NCBI GenBank assembly: GCA_003255025.1
Contig: QANY01011400.1
Location: 372,001 to 436,000, forward strand
Length of the DNA: 64,000 nucleotides
Source of the DNA: Datisca glomerata
Taxonomy: Eukaryota; Streptophyta; Magnoliopsida; Cucurbitales; Datiscaceae
Reading direction: 5' to 3'
Below the pieces are notes generated by a model. It worked only from the letters and a program-made list of their open reading frames with translations, searched no databases and was not told where the DNA came from. Position numbers and translations under genes: made by a program. Below are positions 45,178 to 57,560 of this stretch, in pieces. How positions within the stretch are numbered: the first letter of the stretch is position 1; every line of letters starts with the position of its first letter.

Positions 45178-46595
45178 TAGGGGTGTAACCGGTTGGGTTC
45201 GGCTTGGTTTAGAGGTACTTTTGAAACTGAACCGCAAATATTATTTTTCAAATATTAGGACCGAACCAAACGACTGGTTCAACGTAAACCGAACTGGACT
45301 AAACCATCCAAAACTGGTTCAGTTCGGTTCTGTTTGTGGGTTTGTCCTGCCAGAAAAAAATAAAAAAAAGAGAAAAAAATACCAAACCATTTTCTACCCA
45401 GAAAAATATATAAAAAACATGATCATGACTTTAAACCAAATCAAACACTATTTAAAGTACCATTTATAAATTCAAGATCTCGGACTTAATAATTCAAGAT
45501 GGTATTACAGAACTCAGACTATAAAAATAGAAAAATACACAACTACCACTTAAAAAATTTAAAGTTCAAACTCTGCTGAAACTGAAAGAGTTTCTAATAT
45601 AGTGGCAGTACTGCAGTAGCATTTGCTTTCCTCAATCCTGCTTGAATTGCCCCTTTTGCGTATATAAATATGTAAACCAACAAATAAGTCACCTCACTAG
45701 CATAGCAACATACTCTATGTAACAGGAAAAAGTTGACTATTTCTTTAGTCATTTTAAAATAATTAACCTTAAATTTCAGTGTCAACACCAAAGTAAAGAC
45801 ATTTGTTTTATGTTATGTTGTATACTTAGCTGTGCAGTAGACTTTCTCAAATATAAAAGACATAATCATGTTTGTATTATATTTAGTGCTTCCATCACTG
45901 TTGGCATTGAGTGATCATTCACATTCACTATAATAAGCTTCTATTGATTTTGGAGAGCCTTTGAATTAAAGGAGTCTGGTTGTTTATTAAATTTTACCTT
46001 GATTTAATTAGGACAAATCAAATTCCACTCCTAACTAGGACAAATCAAATTCCACTCCACAAAGAGAGAGTGGTCAGTGAGAGGGTAACATAAGATAGTA
46101 GGATCAAAACTGCAACTCCCCTCTCTAGCACAAATGGCAAGGATGTTCTTAGTTTTTGGACAGTGTTCAAAATCAATAGTAATAAACATTTTCCTTCCAA
46201 AACATGTTTTATAGTTAATACATTTTCCTTCCAATTATCTCTCCAATACTCAATGCATGGTGAAAAAGTGTAGGACAGAAACATATCTCTTAGATCTAAG
46301 CCACATGCAGGTTCGGATTGATGGTTCATAAATCACAAGCCATATTCAGGTTCAGATTGATCCATGATAAACATAAAAATGATTGAGTGAGATACTTACG
46401 ACCAAATGTTACGGTCACAATCAATTTCACCCATCACATGATGTCGTGCTGCTCGACATTGTCCTCCACTATTACGGTTACGAACTCCTCTTTAGTCATC
46501 AACTCTAAAGAACAAACAAAAAATATACATTAAGATTAATAGCACAACTAAAATTTACATAATATAAACTAAAATATAAAATGAGATACATTTAT

Positions 46596-48449
46596 TCAAT
46601 TTTTCACTATCCTCAAGTGGTTCAACAATGTCGATTTGCGAATATCGAAACTAATCTTGTTACAAACAAGGGCTTGGACAATTTTAGGAGCCAATGAGCT
46701 ATGGTACTGATCAAGTATATGCCCACTGATACTAAAAATAGATTTTGAAGCAACCGTTGAAATTGGAATTGCCAATACATCTCTAGCCATCAGCATAAGT
46801 ACTGGATATCTAGAAGAGTTCACATTCCACCAATTATGAAGAGTTCACAAGCTGCCATTAAATATTGATCTAATTCTGACTTGTTGTCCACGCTCTCTTC
46901 ATTCATATGCTTAAGAAATGTAGAGGTGAAGTCAAACTCATCTTCATCATCTTGAACCACAAGTTGAGAAGATGATGTATCTTTGACTTCTATCATTACA
47001 TCACCCTTATATGCATAAAACAATCTTCTCAAAACTAACTCAACCTTCTTTGTTGACTCTTTAGTTCACTTTCTCAAAACTTCCCCAATACTTATCAAAC
47101 TTCATTTTCATGATAAATGTCATCTTACTCAAAAGATAATCATCAATTTTAAAATACTTTCGAATCAGACTTTCAATCTTATAAAACTCTTGAAAGAATC
47201 CATTCGAGCACATATGCAAAGAATTAGAAAATCTTACAGTCATTTCATAGAATACTTTCAAAAACTTAATAAAGACACGATCATTATCCCAATTATCATA
47301 ACTAGGAGGCCCCCCTCTTTCCCCCATCTCCAAGACAATCCATAGAGTATTGTGCATCTTTCTCCTCGAGTCTTTCAAAAGCATTTTGAAACTTTTCAGC
47401 AGCCTCCAACATTATGTAAGGTGAGTTTCATCTAGTGGGACATTTTAGGCACAAAAGGTTTTTGGAGAAAATCTTTGTTGCCTCAACACAATCCTTAGAC
47501 TTAACTCACAACATTGCGGATCCTAACGATGGATCCATCGAGATCCTTCAAACCGTCAGATACAATTAAGTTTACAATGTGTGCACAACATCTCATATCT
47601 AAAAACTCACCATCCAACACCATCCCATTCCAATTTTTCATATTTCTCTTCAAATACGTCACAGCAACATTATTCGCACTGGCACTATCAATAGTCATAG
47701 TAAACACTCTATCAATACCCCCTTTAAGTAAACATTCTCAACTTGCAAACCTACTAACTATCCTTTTTGACTATAAATTAAAAAAAAGTTATGAATTCTC
47801 TTTTGTAAACTCCATTCTCTGTCAATATAGTGAGCAATTAATACGATATAGTTAAAATTTTGAATAGATGTCCATGTGTCTGTAGTAAGACAAACTCTTT
47901 GTTTTGATTTCTTAAAGGAGCTTTGTAGTTTTTTCTTCTCATCTAAGTATAATTGGAGGCAATCTTTAGCAACTGTAACCCTTGATGGAACATTAAATTT
48001 AGGTTGCAAAGTATAGCTATAGTCACGAAATGAATCGGTCTTAACAACTCTAAATGGTAGCTTAATTTGGATAATGAACTTGCAAGTGCCTTTCTACATC
48101 TATCCTCACTATAAGTAGTGGCAACCAAATTATAAGTTTATGAACCACCAACCTCCTTCTTAATTTCAAAACCCAAAGTCTTTTGTTTAGGATCAAGAAA
48201 CCTATTAGGATTCTTTTTGCATATATCCAAGTTTCCTAGCATACTTGAGGTCCCATTGTGTCTAGAATGAGATTTGAAAACTTGTTTGCAATAGTCACAT
48301 GTGGATGTTACATTACCTTCTTCATCAGGTTCATTCTTAGTAAATGAATACCAAACAATTGAAGGCTCCCTAGACAATTTTCTCTTACCCACTGTTGGGG
48401 GTCTTGGTGGCAATTCAGGAGACTTTAAACTAAATATTGATTTTCTCAT
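46596..48449 (-). pseudogene. zf-BED hAT transposase (Ac/RICESLEEPER type), broken
   Basis: Minus strand, high to low. A BED zinc finger at 48449-48138 has CDYCK and later SRHNGTSSMLGNLDICKK. A shifted piece with QPKFNVPSRVTVAKDC and VCLTTDTWTSIQNFNYI lies at 48009-47758. At 47707-47501 are MTIDSASANNVAV and CCAHIVNLIVSDGLKD. A mid-region piece is at 47384-47061. The C-terminal dimerisation domain, with SSRYPVLMLMARDVLAIP and STVASKSIFS, is at 46823-46596. The domain order is normal, but several frame breaks prevent one reading frame. It catalysed hAT transposition in its intact form. Confidence 0.88.
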
Positions 48450-48504
48450 TAGAAAATCATTAACTGAGACTCAGTAACTCAAATCAATCTTTCTAAACTA
48501 TATA

Positions 48505-48715
48505 GTCATATAAGCAGACATCCCAATAAGTTCAGACAAAACAAGCAGATATCCCAATAAGTTCAAACAAAATAAGCAGACATCCCAATGAGTTCAGACA
48601 AAACAAGCAGACATCCCAATAAGTTCAGACAAAACAAGAAGAAATCCCAATAAGTTCAGACAAAACAAGTAGATATCCCGATAAGGAAATAAGTTCAGAC
48701 AAAACAAGCAAACTT
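48505..48715. repeat. 31-bp tandem repeat inside the hAT element, seven copies
   Basis: AAGCAGACATCCCAATAAGT-type units start at 48512, 48543, 48574, 48605, 48636 and 48667, then at 48706 after an 8-bp insertion. It lies upstream of the transposase BED exon. A second duplication around GCAGATCTAAAAAACAAC is at 49078-49200. Confidence 0.92.
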
Positions 48716-49777
48716 AATTTTTTCGAGTTTAAGAATATCATAATCAATGAGATGTGTAACAATGGTGGGTTATTTCGGTTGAGCTCATATTTTAGCATCT
48801 ATGGTGTTTGGTTTCTATTTTATCTATTAGAAACTTATTTTTGGGTAATCATTTGCTTACGAGTGTTGTTTCAATCTTCTTATTCATTGCAAACACTATC
48901 AGTTAGGATGCTCAGTCTTCATTTGGTCACTTTTCAAACATTCTTTATGATCCTCAAATTGGGGTAAGCTAAATCATTTTCATTTTAATCTATTGCATGT
49001 TATATTCAAGAGAAATTCATTATGTTGTCCAGTTACTAGATCTCTCCTTTGTCCAGTTACAATATAATAATCTAATAGTGCAGATCTAAAAAACAACAAA
49101 CAGTGTATATCTAAATAACATAATTTGAACAATTAATAATCTAATATTGCAGATCTAAAAAACAACTAATAGTGTAGATCTATAAAACATAATTTGAACT
49201 AAGAAGTTCAAAAGATATGGACGATACAGAGAGAGAGAGAGAGAGAGAGAGAGTATACCAGATCTCTCATTCGTCATCAACAGTCGAGCAACCAGATCTC
49301 CCCTTCGTCGTTGAGCAATCGAGCAAACATGATCTCCTCTTCGTCTTCGAGCAGTCAAGCAAGTTACCACTCTCTATCTCTCGACTCGAGCTATCAAGTT
49401 GTGAGGACTGAGTAGAAGGGGAAATTAGGTTTGCGAAGTACGAGAAGCGATTGTGTCAAGTTGTGGGGACTAGGAAGAGTGAGGAGAAGGGGAAATTAGG
49501 TCTGCGTGAGGCGAAAGCGAGACAACGAGAGTGTCAAGTTGATGAGTTGAGGGGAGAATTGAGGAAATTAGGGCAAATTGTAGAGGTATATATATTAGTG
49601 CGGTTCAGTGTGATTTTTTCACATAAACTGCACACCGAACCAAATCGAGCTTATTTTTAACTTATACAACCGAACCGAACAACCAGAAGTGCAAAAACCG
49701 GCCGAACTGCATCGGTTCGGTCTAGTTTGGGTGGTCTGGTCAGTTTTCTCAGTTTTACTTACACCCCTAGTCAAAGT

Positions 49778-49904
49778 ATTCGTCTTTCACCTTTCAGATC
49801 TCAACCTCCACATTTCCAGACTATATTTGTCATTTATTACGACTAGACACACCTGCAATTGCACCCATGTGACATCATGGTCACACCCCCTTAGCTCCTC
49901 AACA
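49778..49904 (+). repeat. 5' LTR of the gypsy element, right part
   Basis: It continues the LTR after the hAT insertion and ends CTCCTCAACA, two to three bases before the primer-binding site. Confidence 0.6.
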
Positions 49905-49905
49905 T

Positions 49906-49923
49906 TTGGCGACTCCACTAGGG
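49906..49923 (+). other. Primer-binding site of the gypsy element
   Basis: TTGGCGACTCCACTAGGG is a primer-site form I recognise from plant Ty3/gypsy elements of the Tat/Athila group. It sets the element on the plus strand. Confidence 0.75.
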
Positions 49924-50024
49924 AGTGATCTATCACTATAATTATAACTATGGCTGGAATGGACGTAATCACCACTTCACGGTAGTAACCTACTACCAGT
50001 GTAACCGTTGCTATAGCATTAGGA

Positions 50025-51364
50025 ATGGATCATGCTGAGGCTAACAGAGAGTTGCGAATTTCCAACAGGGATCTCTTTGCTTCCAATAATGAGATTCATG
50101 CATTGTTGAGTACCCTTACAGCATTACTCCAAGGGCCTTCCACATAGAATGCACATGCACCTCCACCGTCATACCCGATTCAAAATGGTCAACCACGAAT
50201 AAGCTCAGACCAACCATAAGTCTCAACTCCTAATATTCACGCTCCACCTGCACCTGTCATTATCAATGGTTTCTTAAGACCTATTACAATCATTGACAAT
50301 GAAAATGTAGGCAATCCATCTAACCCTTTTCCTACTGTCATCATACCCACTATCACGATACAAGTACCGCCAGTGCAAGAGACACATGATGGTTGACAAT
50401 ATATCACTCATGAGTATTTGGAAAAGATGCTCTAGGAAGAAAGGAGGAGAACATCCATGAATGACTCAATCATAGACTTTTGACCTTCGTATTTATTAGA
50501 ACTCATAACCTAACCATACCTCATTGAATATGTGCCTCCTAAATTTCAGAAATACAATTGGAAGACTGGTTGTGCAAAAGAGCATATAACTTGCTTCATT
50601 AACCATCTGGGGCCATATGGTTATGATAACTCTATGCACCTGAGGGAATTTTCTAAATCACTTACTGAATGGGCTTAAACATGGTATGCTAACTTAGCAC
50701 CAGGACCTATTTTGACATGGGCACAAATAACTTCCATCTTTTGTGCAAAGTTCTTTGTGTTAGGACAAAAGGTAATCATCCTACAAGGACCCAGTGAAGA
50801 GTTGACAATTTATGTACAACGATTCAAGGACAAGGTGATGGAATGTACAGATGATTATAAAGAAGATGGATTGATAAATATGTGCATCAGTGGTATGATC
50901 AACGAATATAGGATGCACATGGAGAATCCGAATATTACTTCTTTCACATGTCTTCAACTGGCTACACAACGTACAGGCACTTCTGTTATTAGGCAAACAC
51001 TGATTGAGCAAAATGTACTTAAGAAACTGACATCACGACGTACATCACAAGTAGCTATGGCACAATCACATGGCCGAGGGGTCAAAAGAAGTAGAGATGA
51101 CAGAGATATGCCACCACATTTCTCTTGTTCAATTGATAAAGTTGAAGCCTTGCTTGACGCTTGGGTTGGAGATAAAGAAATCAAGCGTCCTTGGGTTGAT
51201 ACACTCCCTACAAGAGATTAGCGGCAATCCGTTAAGTATTGTCATTTCCACCGAAGTCTGAATCACCCTACTAAGGACTGCAGGACTTTGAGAAGGATAT
51301 TTGTTGAGAAACTAAAAAAGGGATAAATCATCACAGAAGATGTCGCTCTTGTTGAAGAATAACC
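50025..51364 (+). pseudogene. Gypsy gag, broken
   Basis: A gag-like reading with many stops. The longest intact piece (50712-51221) has the retrotransposon-gag core (TWAQITSIFCAKFFV; EELTIYVQRFKD). After an in-frame stop at 51219-51221 a knuckle-like motif follows, YCHFHRSLNHPTKDC. Gag would form the particle shell. The reading is disrupted too often to be functional. Confidence 0.75.
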
Positions 51365-51621
51365 TTTTCCTCAACATGCGAACGCCCAGTGCATATGATG
51401 GTGCTTCATCTTTTTTTTGTAACAATGATAGAAGAAGTTGACAACAAAGAAAATCCATCTAAGGGGAATGCCAAATTTATAGAATCTCTATTGAACACAA
51501 GGCTTTACAAGAATTTTTATGATACTCTTAAATTGGACGACGTAGTAAGGCGACAAGTAACTTAGACATTGATGGACATTTCTGAGCAAAGTAGAATGAG
51601 GACGCACTGTTTCTTTGCACA

Positions 51622-54600
51622 CACTAAATTATATATGATTTTTAACGAGGAATAATTTGGTCGCTGAAAGTCCATACTATTGTCGGGAAAGGCTTTGGCG
51701 ATGAAATTAGCTTCGTCGCTAAAGACACGTCATGAAAGGTTTTGACGACCAATTAATCATTTTGTCACCAAAATCTTTGGCGACAAAGAAAATGTTGTCG
51801 CTAAAACCTTTCAGTGACCAATATACGTGGTGTTGCGTAAGAGTTTTGGCTTCATCGCCAAAAACCTTTGGGGGTTTTTGGCTACTAAAAATCATTTTGT
51901 CACTAAATGCTTTGGCAATCAGGAATAGTTTTGTTGGGAAAAGTTTTTAGTGCAACAAATATACGTGTTCTCCTGTTTCTCTGTATTTAATTTACATTTT
52001 CACATAAAAATAAATTTTCTAAAACATAATTGTGAAACAAAAATGATAAAAAAGTGTACATAAGAAATTTTTTTTAGAACTTACCCATTTTTAATTATCA
52101 TTATCTCATGTTTGAATGTACAATTTTCCTCAATTTTTTGAAGAATAACAAAAATCCTCAATAATTATAAAGTTTCAATTAAATGTCCTATTTCTCTGAA
52201 AGAGCTTTCCAATTATCTATTCTTCGTACGGTGGAGTATCATCAAACTCATCCTTTAATGTGCACATGCGTTCCTGTAAAACCAACACAATGAAGGAAAA
52301 CATTATTTGAATTCCTTAAGCCTAGTGAGTTTGTATTTGACTTGGAAGAAGCAAAATCTAGAAACTCACATAATAAACAAGTGTATAGTATTATTGAGAA
52401 GAAACATAATTAGTTGAGTTACATACCCGACTAAAGAGGCGATAACCATCAGTCTGAGCAGGATCAATAGGCTGGTCTCCACCACTACATAGAGCAGAAG
52501 CATTTAACAAGTGAACCTATCAAGTCCCACACACCATTGATTCATCTTGAAACATAAACCATGTACTTAAGAAACTCCAAACTTACTCTACAACAAATTA
52601 AAAGAAAGAAGACTATAACAAATTAAAAGAAGGAAGCGATGTATATTAGAAAGGGAAACAACCTCCTCATTCTGAGCTTGCTCGACAATACTTCTTATAC
52701 CTACACAAAGGAAGTATATCAACATGCATACATTTAGTCATATTATAAACAGGTAAACACAAAAAAAATTACATCCAAATCCAATACAAGAAGAGTATAA
52801 AATGAGAACATACAATACACTTGATAGAATATAGAAGCTGAGATAAGAAAATTTGTCTTTAAAGCACCATAGCTAGAAAGAAAAATAAAAAGTTAAATAC
52901 ACTGTGAGTATATATTGAACTGCAAACAAGACAACTATCACAATTGAAACCAATAAAACTAACCCAATTAAAATAGACCCAAATCACAATACCCACCATC
53001 TCGACAGCAAAACATTCTTCTTCTTTGGTTGATAGTGGCAATGGAACAACAACAGAGAAATGGCCTTGATCATTTGCCACACACAAATTAGGGATACTCA
53101 TGTTGGTGGATATAGACTAATTGGAACTAAATTTGACACATTTTGGCGTCACATTTCTGCCACCTAGCTCAATATGAGGAAACAAGACAAGAATGAATAC
53201 CCAGGCACATCATAAAATTAAGAACACCAATGGTCATGATTATAATATACGAGCAGCGAGATCCCTATAAATAGAAAAGGCTGACACAAAAATATGTAAA
53301 CCTGTCTAGAATTGAGCACAAGGAAAAGAGATAGCACTGCCTAAAATAATTTGCAATAGAGGAAAATGTGTATGATTTGATGCCTAAGAAATAATCATAG
53401 GCATATTCACATGGAAAAGTTTACAATTCAATCGACATTTTGGCTAAATATGCTCAAGTCCAAGTCAAATTTTGTGGAGCTAGAACTTTTGTAGACAATT
53501 TTCAAACAAGTCACCAATTTCTAAACCTTGGATCCTTGGAGTTGAATCAAACATATTTTATAGTCTAACAGAAAATGCAAGAGCAAATATCATAACATAG
53601 AGAATGCAAGATGCGGTAATGCTAGTTATAAATTCGAAAGAAAGAAAACAAACACAATTACACAAACAAGTCTCATTCTTTCTCAGTCCTTTAATCAAAC
53701 AAAAAGAAACATGAAAAATAAAATTTAAATTAAGTTTAAAGATTCATTTCCTAGTTAAAGAACATTGTCAATGTTTAAGGTCTAAACTCCTAAGGACAAA
53801 ATTTTCCCTTTTTATCCTTACGAGTCATTGACGAACATGGTGGTGATGAAGAACAAAATGTGAAGGATAATGAAGATAAAGATGACCCAAATTCATCTCG
53901 TTGCAGCCTAGACCCTAATTGGAAGAAGGGAATATTCTGTTCTTGGATGTTTTTAGCCAAATCGGTGGCCAATGGAGGAGGTGGTGGCTTTATTACAATC
54001 TGGGTATGGAATTTTGAAGAGTCTGCTGCCCTTTCTGCCATTGATTTTGTGAAATGATAAATCTGCAGCTTCAAAAATAGGTTCTTGATCTAGGGTTAGT
54101 ATATGTGGGAACCAAATGGAGAGAAAGAGAGTGAAAAAATGAATATGGTTAGAGGATGGAGTTGCCGCATTAAGCAAATATATTACAACAAGTAAACTAG
54201 AAGAAATATGAAAAGTGAGAGAGTCAGTACCCTCAGAGGTTAGGACGGCAATGACAGAGCAGGGCAGAACAACGACAGAGAAGAAGCAGCTTGGTGGTAA
54301 ACGGCTACAACGAACGAGATCTGTCGTGGGGGTGAGAAGGAAAAGGTGATTCTGAGGCGCAAGTGAGGGCTTGTTCATTACAGGGGTGAAAAGGAGAAAA
54401 AGGGATTCTAGGCCCGGGATTGGGAAGCTGAGAAAGAGAGGGTCTTATTATCTTCTTTAAATGGTATCATTTTGGTTGCATGTTTTATCGACGACTTTTG
54501 TAGTTGGTCAGGAAATGTGACAAGTTTTAGCAATAATAAAATGTTTTATTCGTTAGTAAAAGTGGGTTTTTATCGACCAAAAAATTATTTGGTCAGTAAA

Positions 54601-54801
54601 ACCTTACTCTTTGCCGACGAAATGTTTTATTGGTCGGCAAAAGCCTGACAAAAAATTAGTGCGCCACCTGTTTTTCCTTTCTCAGGTAAAAATAAGATCT
54701 TTTAGCGACCAAGAAAAATGTTGGTCGGTAAAGGTGGCTTTTAGCCACGAATTCATTTGGTGGCCAAAGATTTGGTCGCTAAAGTCCCTATTTCTTGTAG
54801 T
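51622..54801 (-). mobile_element. Non-autonomous CACTA transposon inside the gypsy element
   Basis: It starts CACTAAATTATA and ends TTTCTTGTAGTG. A 3-bp duplication ACA flanks both sides (51619-51621 and 54802-54804). Both ends carry arrays of short motifs, TTGGTCGCTAAA, TTTGGCGAC, GTCGGTAAA and their complements, typical of CACTA subterminal regions. The interior of about 2 kb has no transposase but several exon-like stretches on the minus strand. Gag-side and protease-side gypsy sequences resume directly across it. Confidence 0.85.
52220..54074 (-). pseudogene. Possible captured gene pieces within the CACTA element
   Basis: Minus strand. An 83-codon frame (54040-53792) starts MAERAADSSKFHTQIV with a proline run and ends in a stop. 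An exon-like piece (53101-52999) has NLCVANDQGHFSVVVPL and stops at a GT donor. Further pieces at 52540-52430 (GGDQPIDPAQTDGYRLFSR) and 52277-52225 (LKDEFDDTPPYEE then stop) are bordered by AG/GT. They look like exons of one host-like gene. I do not recognise the family, and the joins are not proven. Confidence 0.4.
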
Positions 54802-54865
54802 GACAACCACCACTGGGCAAAATAAGGCAAAATGAAGAAGGAGCAATCACATTCACCAATGCATA

Positions 54866-55460
54866 CCGGCATGTCAAGAGAACTAGGCATAATCACCCTT
54901 TGTATATTGAAGCTACTATGAATGGTGTGCAAGTAAATGAGCATTGATAGAAAGTGGATCACGAATCAATGTAATGTCAATTACCACATTCAGAAAGGCA
55001 AGGATTCTTGAGCAAATACTTGTGTGACAATCAATCATGATAACAAAATTCTCTTTCACAGCCATAAAAACATTTGGTTATGCCAATGTTAAACTCCAAA
55101 TGGGTCCGATGAAGACTACAAATTATTTTCATGTGATTGAAGCTGAGGCTGTGTACCACATACTCCTGGGCTGACCATGGATTCATGATCATGAATGTGT
55201 GCCATCAACATTACATCAATGTTTGAAAGCATGGTGTAAAGGAAGAGTTATTATCGTGACAGCTAGCAAAGCACCGTTTGATGAAATAGAAGCACATTTG
55301 GCTATAGCAGTGCTGTTTGATAATATGGCTGTAGCAGGGACAACTGCACCAAGAAAAATCACAGCAATCACTTTACCAAAATGGGAAAATAGTGGAGACA
55401 AGACAGTTATGAAAGCAGTGACGGAGCTAGTTACTCATGTCAAACTACCAAATGGATAGA
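54866..55460 (+). pseudogene. Gypsy protease region, broken
   Basis: PLYIEATMNGVQVN leads, after a frame shift, into IESGSRINVMSITTF, the place of the aspartic-protease active site. The usual D-S/T-G is ESG here (codons 54950-54958). Later landmarks are FHVIEAEAVYHILLG and CVPSTLHQCLKAW, typical of gypsy polyproteins. Stops and shifts interrupt it. Confidence 0.75.
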
Positions 55461-55594
55461 GGGCATATCACTTAGGATGGTGCGTGGGGTCATACGCACA
55501 ACTTGATCCCTCTAGTGACAAAATGGAAGTAGAAGATTATATGATGGAGGAAGTATTTGAAAAATTACATGGCTTGTAAAATGGTATATATGTA

Positions 55595-56403
55595 ATGAAC
55601 TGTGAATTACCAGAGCAACCTTCGGTCAAGAATCATTTACCGTCACATGATGAATCAGAAGAAGTCCACCTTGGAGATGGAACATTCAACAAGCCAGTCT
55701 TCTTGGCTAAAAGTCTAACAAATGAACAACGAGAAGCACTATTGAGGTTACTGATAGAGTTTAAAGATGTATTCGTATGGTATTATGCTGATATGCCAGG
55801 GTTGGATCCCACCCTGGTAACACAAAGATTGGGAGTTTCTAAGAGTTACGCGTCAATCAAGAAGCCACCATGAAATTTTCATCCCGATGTTAAACTTTAA
55901 ATTAAGTTCGATGTCTAGAAACTCATTGATGTGATATTTTCATCCTACGTGGTTAGCGAACATTGTGCCTATGAAAACGAAGAATGGTCGAATTCGATGT
56001 TGTGTTGATTTTAGAGATTTAAACAAAGCATTTCCTAAGGATGATTTTCCTTTACTCAATGTGGATGCTCTAGTAGATGCCACAAAGAGAATAAGATGTT
56101 TTCATTCATTGATGGATTTAGTGGATACAATCAAATCAAGATGGCAATGGGGGTGCTGAGAAAGCGGCCTTCCGAACACCGTTTGGAAATTTCTACTATG
56201 TTGTAATGCCATTTGGACTAAAGAATGCTGGGGCAACCTATCAACGGGCAACGACGGCCATTTTTCTTGACATGATTCACGACTATGTTAAAGATTACTT
56301 GGATGATCTGGCGGTAAAGTCTAAGAAAGTTGAACAACATTTAAGGCATTTGAGACGTGTTTTTGAGAGATGTAGGTTTTATAAGTTGAAGATGACCTTT
56401 TGA
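55595..56403 (+). pseudogene. Gypsy reverse transcriptase, broken
   Basis: Motifs in order: LLIEFKDVFVWYYADMPGLD, HPTWLANIVPMKTKNG, CVDFRDLNKAFPKDDFPL, TPFGNFYYVVMPFGLKNAG and YLDD (56296-56307) in place of the usual YVDD. At least three frame breaks occur, for example near 55875 and 56158. It would copy element RNA to DNA when intact. Confidence 0.88.
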
Positions 56404-57560
56404 AATGTGCTATTGGTGTGTCATGGGGAAAGTTATTAGGCTTTTTTGTGCATAAGCGAGGAATAGATATTGACTAATCAAAGGTAAAGCCATCAGAGAT
56501 ATGCCGCCTCCACGTTCGATAAAGGAATTAGAGGTCATCATATGAAAAGTGTCATATGTACGTCGTTTTTACATGCCCTTGCCGAATCTGTGAGTGATTT
56601 ACAACCATTGCTAAAACAAGATTGTGATTTCTTCTGGACGAATGAACATCAACGCAAATATGATGCTATAAAGAATATACTCTTAGGTTCTACTACCATG
56701 GTACCCCCCACATACGCAATGATTTTCCCTTGTTACTTTACATTACTTCGACTTCCACGTCTATAGGAGCTTTATTGGCACAAGAATGAGAAGGGGTAGA
56801 ACAACTGGTCTATTATTTAAGCAGAGTTTTATGCAGCGTAGAATTCAGATATTCACCCCACAAGAAGTATTGTTTAACATTGATATTTGCCACACAAAAG
56901 TTTTTCCATTACATGCTGGGGAATAAGTTCATTTATTACAAAGTCTAATCCAATTCGTTTTATTTTAACCAGACTCACGCTAAATAGGAGGCTTACTCGA
57001 TGGACAATGTTGTTGAGTGAATTCGATATATCTCCAATTACTCCAAAAATGCAAAAGAGTCAGCCTTTGGCAGATTTACTAGCTCATTGTCCAAGTGGGG
57101 AACCGGAACCTATCATGGAGGCCATACCCGGTGAGTTACACGAAGTCAATGCTTCTGAAAATGCGTCATTGCCTCTTATATTAGTGGATCATCTACTCAT
57201 TCTAGCGGTGGAGTAGGACTTATTTTAGAAGACCCTCTTGGTAATATTTGCTCAGTGCCTTACAAATTAATATTCCCTTGTACGAACAATGAGACAAAGT
57301 ATGAAGATCTTTTATTGGGATTGTGTGATGCCATAGAGAATGGTGCTAACATTCTGGAAATCAAAAGGGATTCCAATTTGATCATCATCCAAATGAAATG
57401 AGATTTTACTGTTAAAGAACCTTCTCTAGCCTAATATCGTCACGAAGTTTAGAAAATGAGTGAAGCGTTTGATTGTTGTCTTTGAGCACACTTCGAGATC
57501 TAATAATCTCCACGCTGATGCCTTAGCCACACTCGCTTCAAAGCTTCCACTCATTGAGCC
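56404..57560 (+). pseudogene. Gypsy RNase H region with a second RNase H-like domain
   Basis: 56542-57216 covers the region that follows reverse transcriptase (DFFWTNEHQRKYDAIKNIL; TRLTLNRRLTRWTMLLSEFD). A further frame from about 57205 has GLILEDPLGNI, TNNETKYEDLLLGL and KRDSNLIIIQMK, then HADALATLASKLP. This resembles the extra RNase H that marks the Tat lineage. Several stops interrupt both. Confidence 0.75.

Larger units (their letters stand above)
45178..49769 (-). mobile_element. hAT transposon, 4.6 kb, inserted in the gypsy LTR
   Basis: TIRs TAGGGGTGTAA and TTACACCCCTA, with subterminal GGTTCGG/CCGAACC-rich DNA at both ends. The flanks CTCAAAGT (45170-45177) and GTCAAAGT (49770-49777) are an 8-bp duplication with one mismatch. 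It carries a broken zf-BED/hAT transposase on the minus strand, a 31-bp tandem array and a GA microsatellite at about 49228-49253. Confidence 0.88.
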
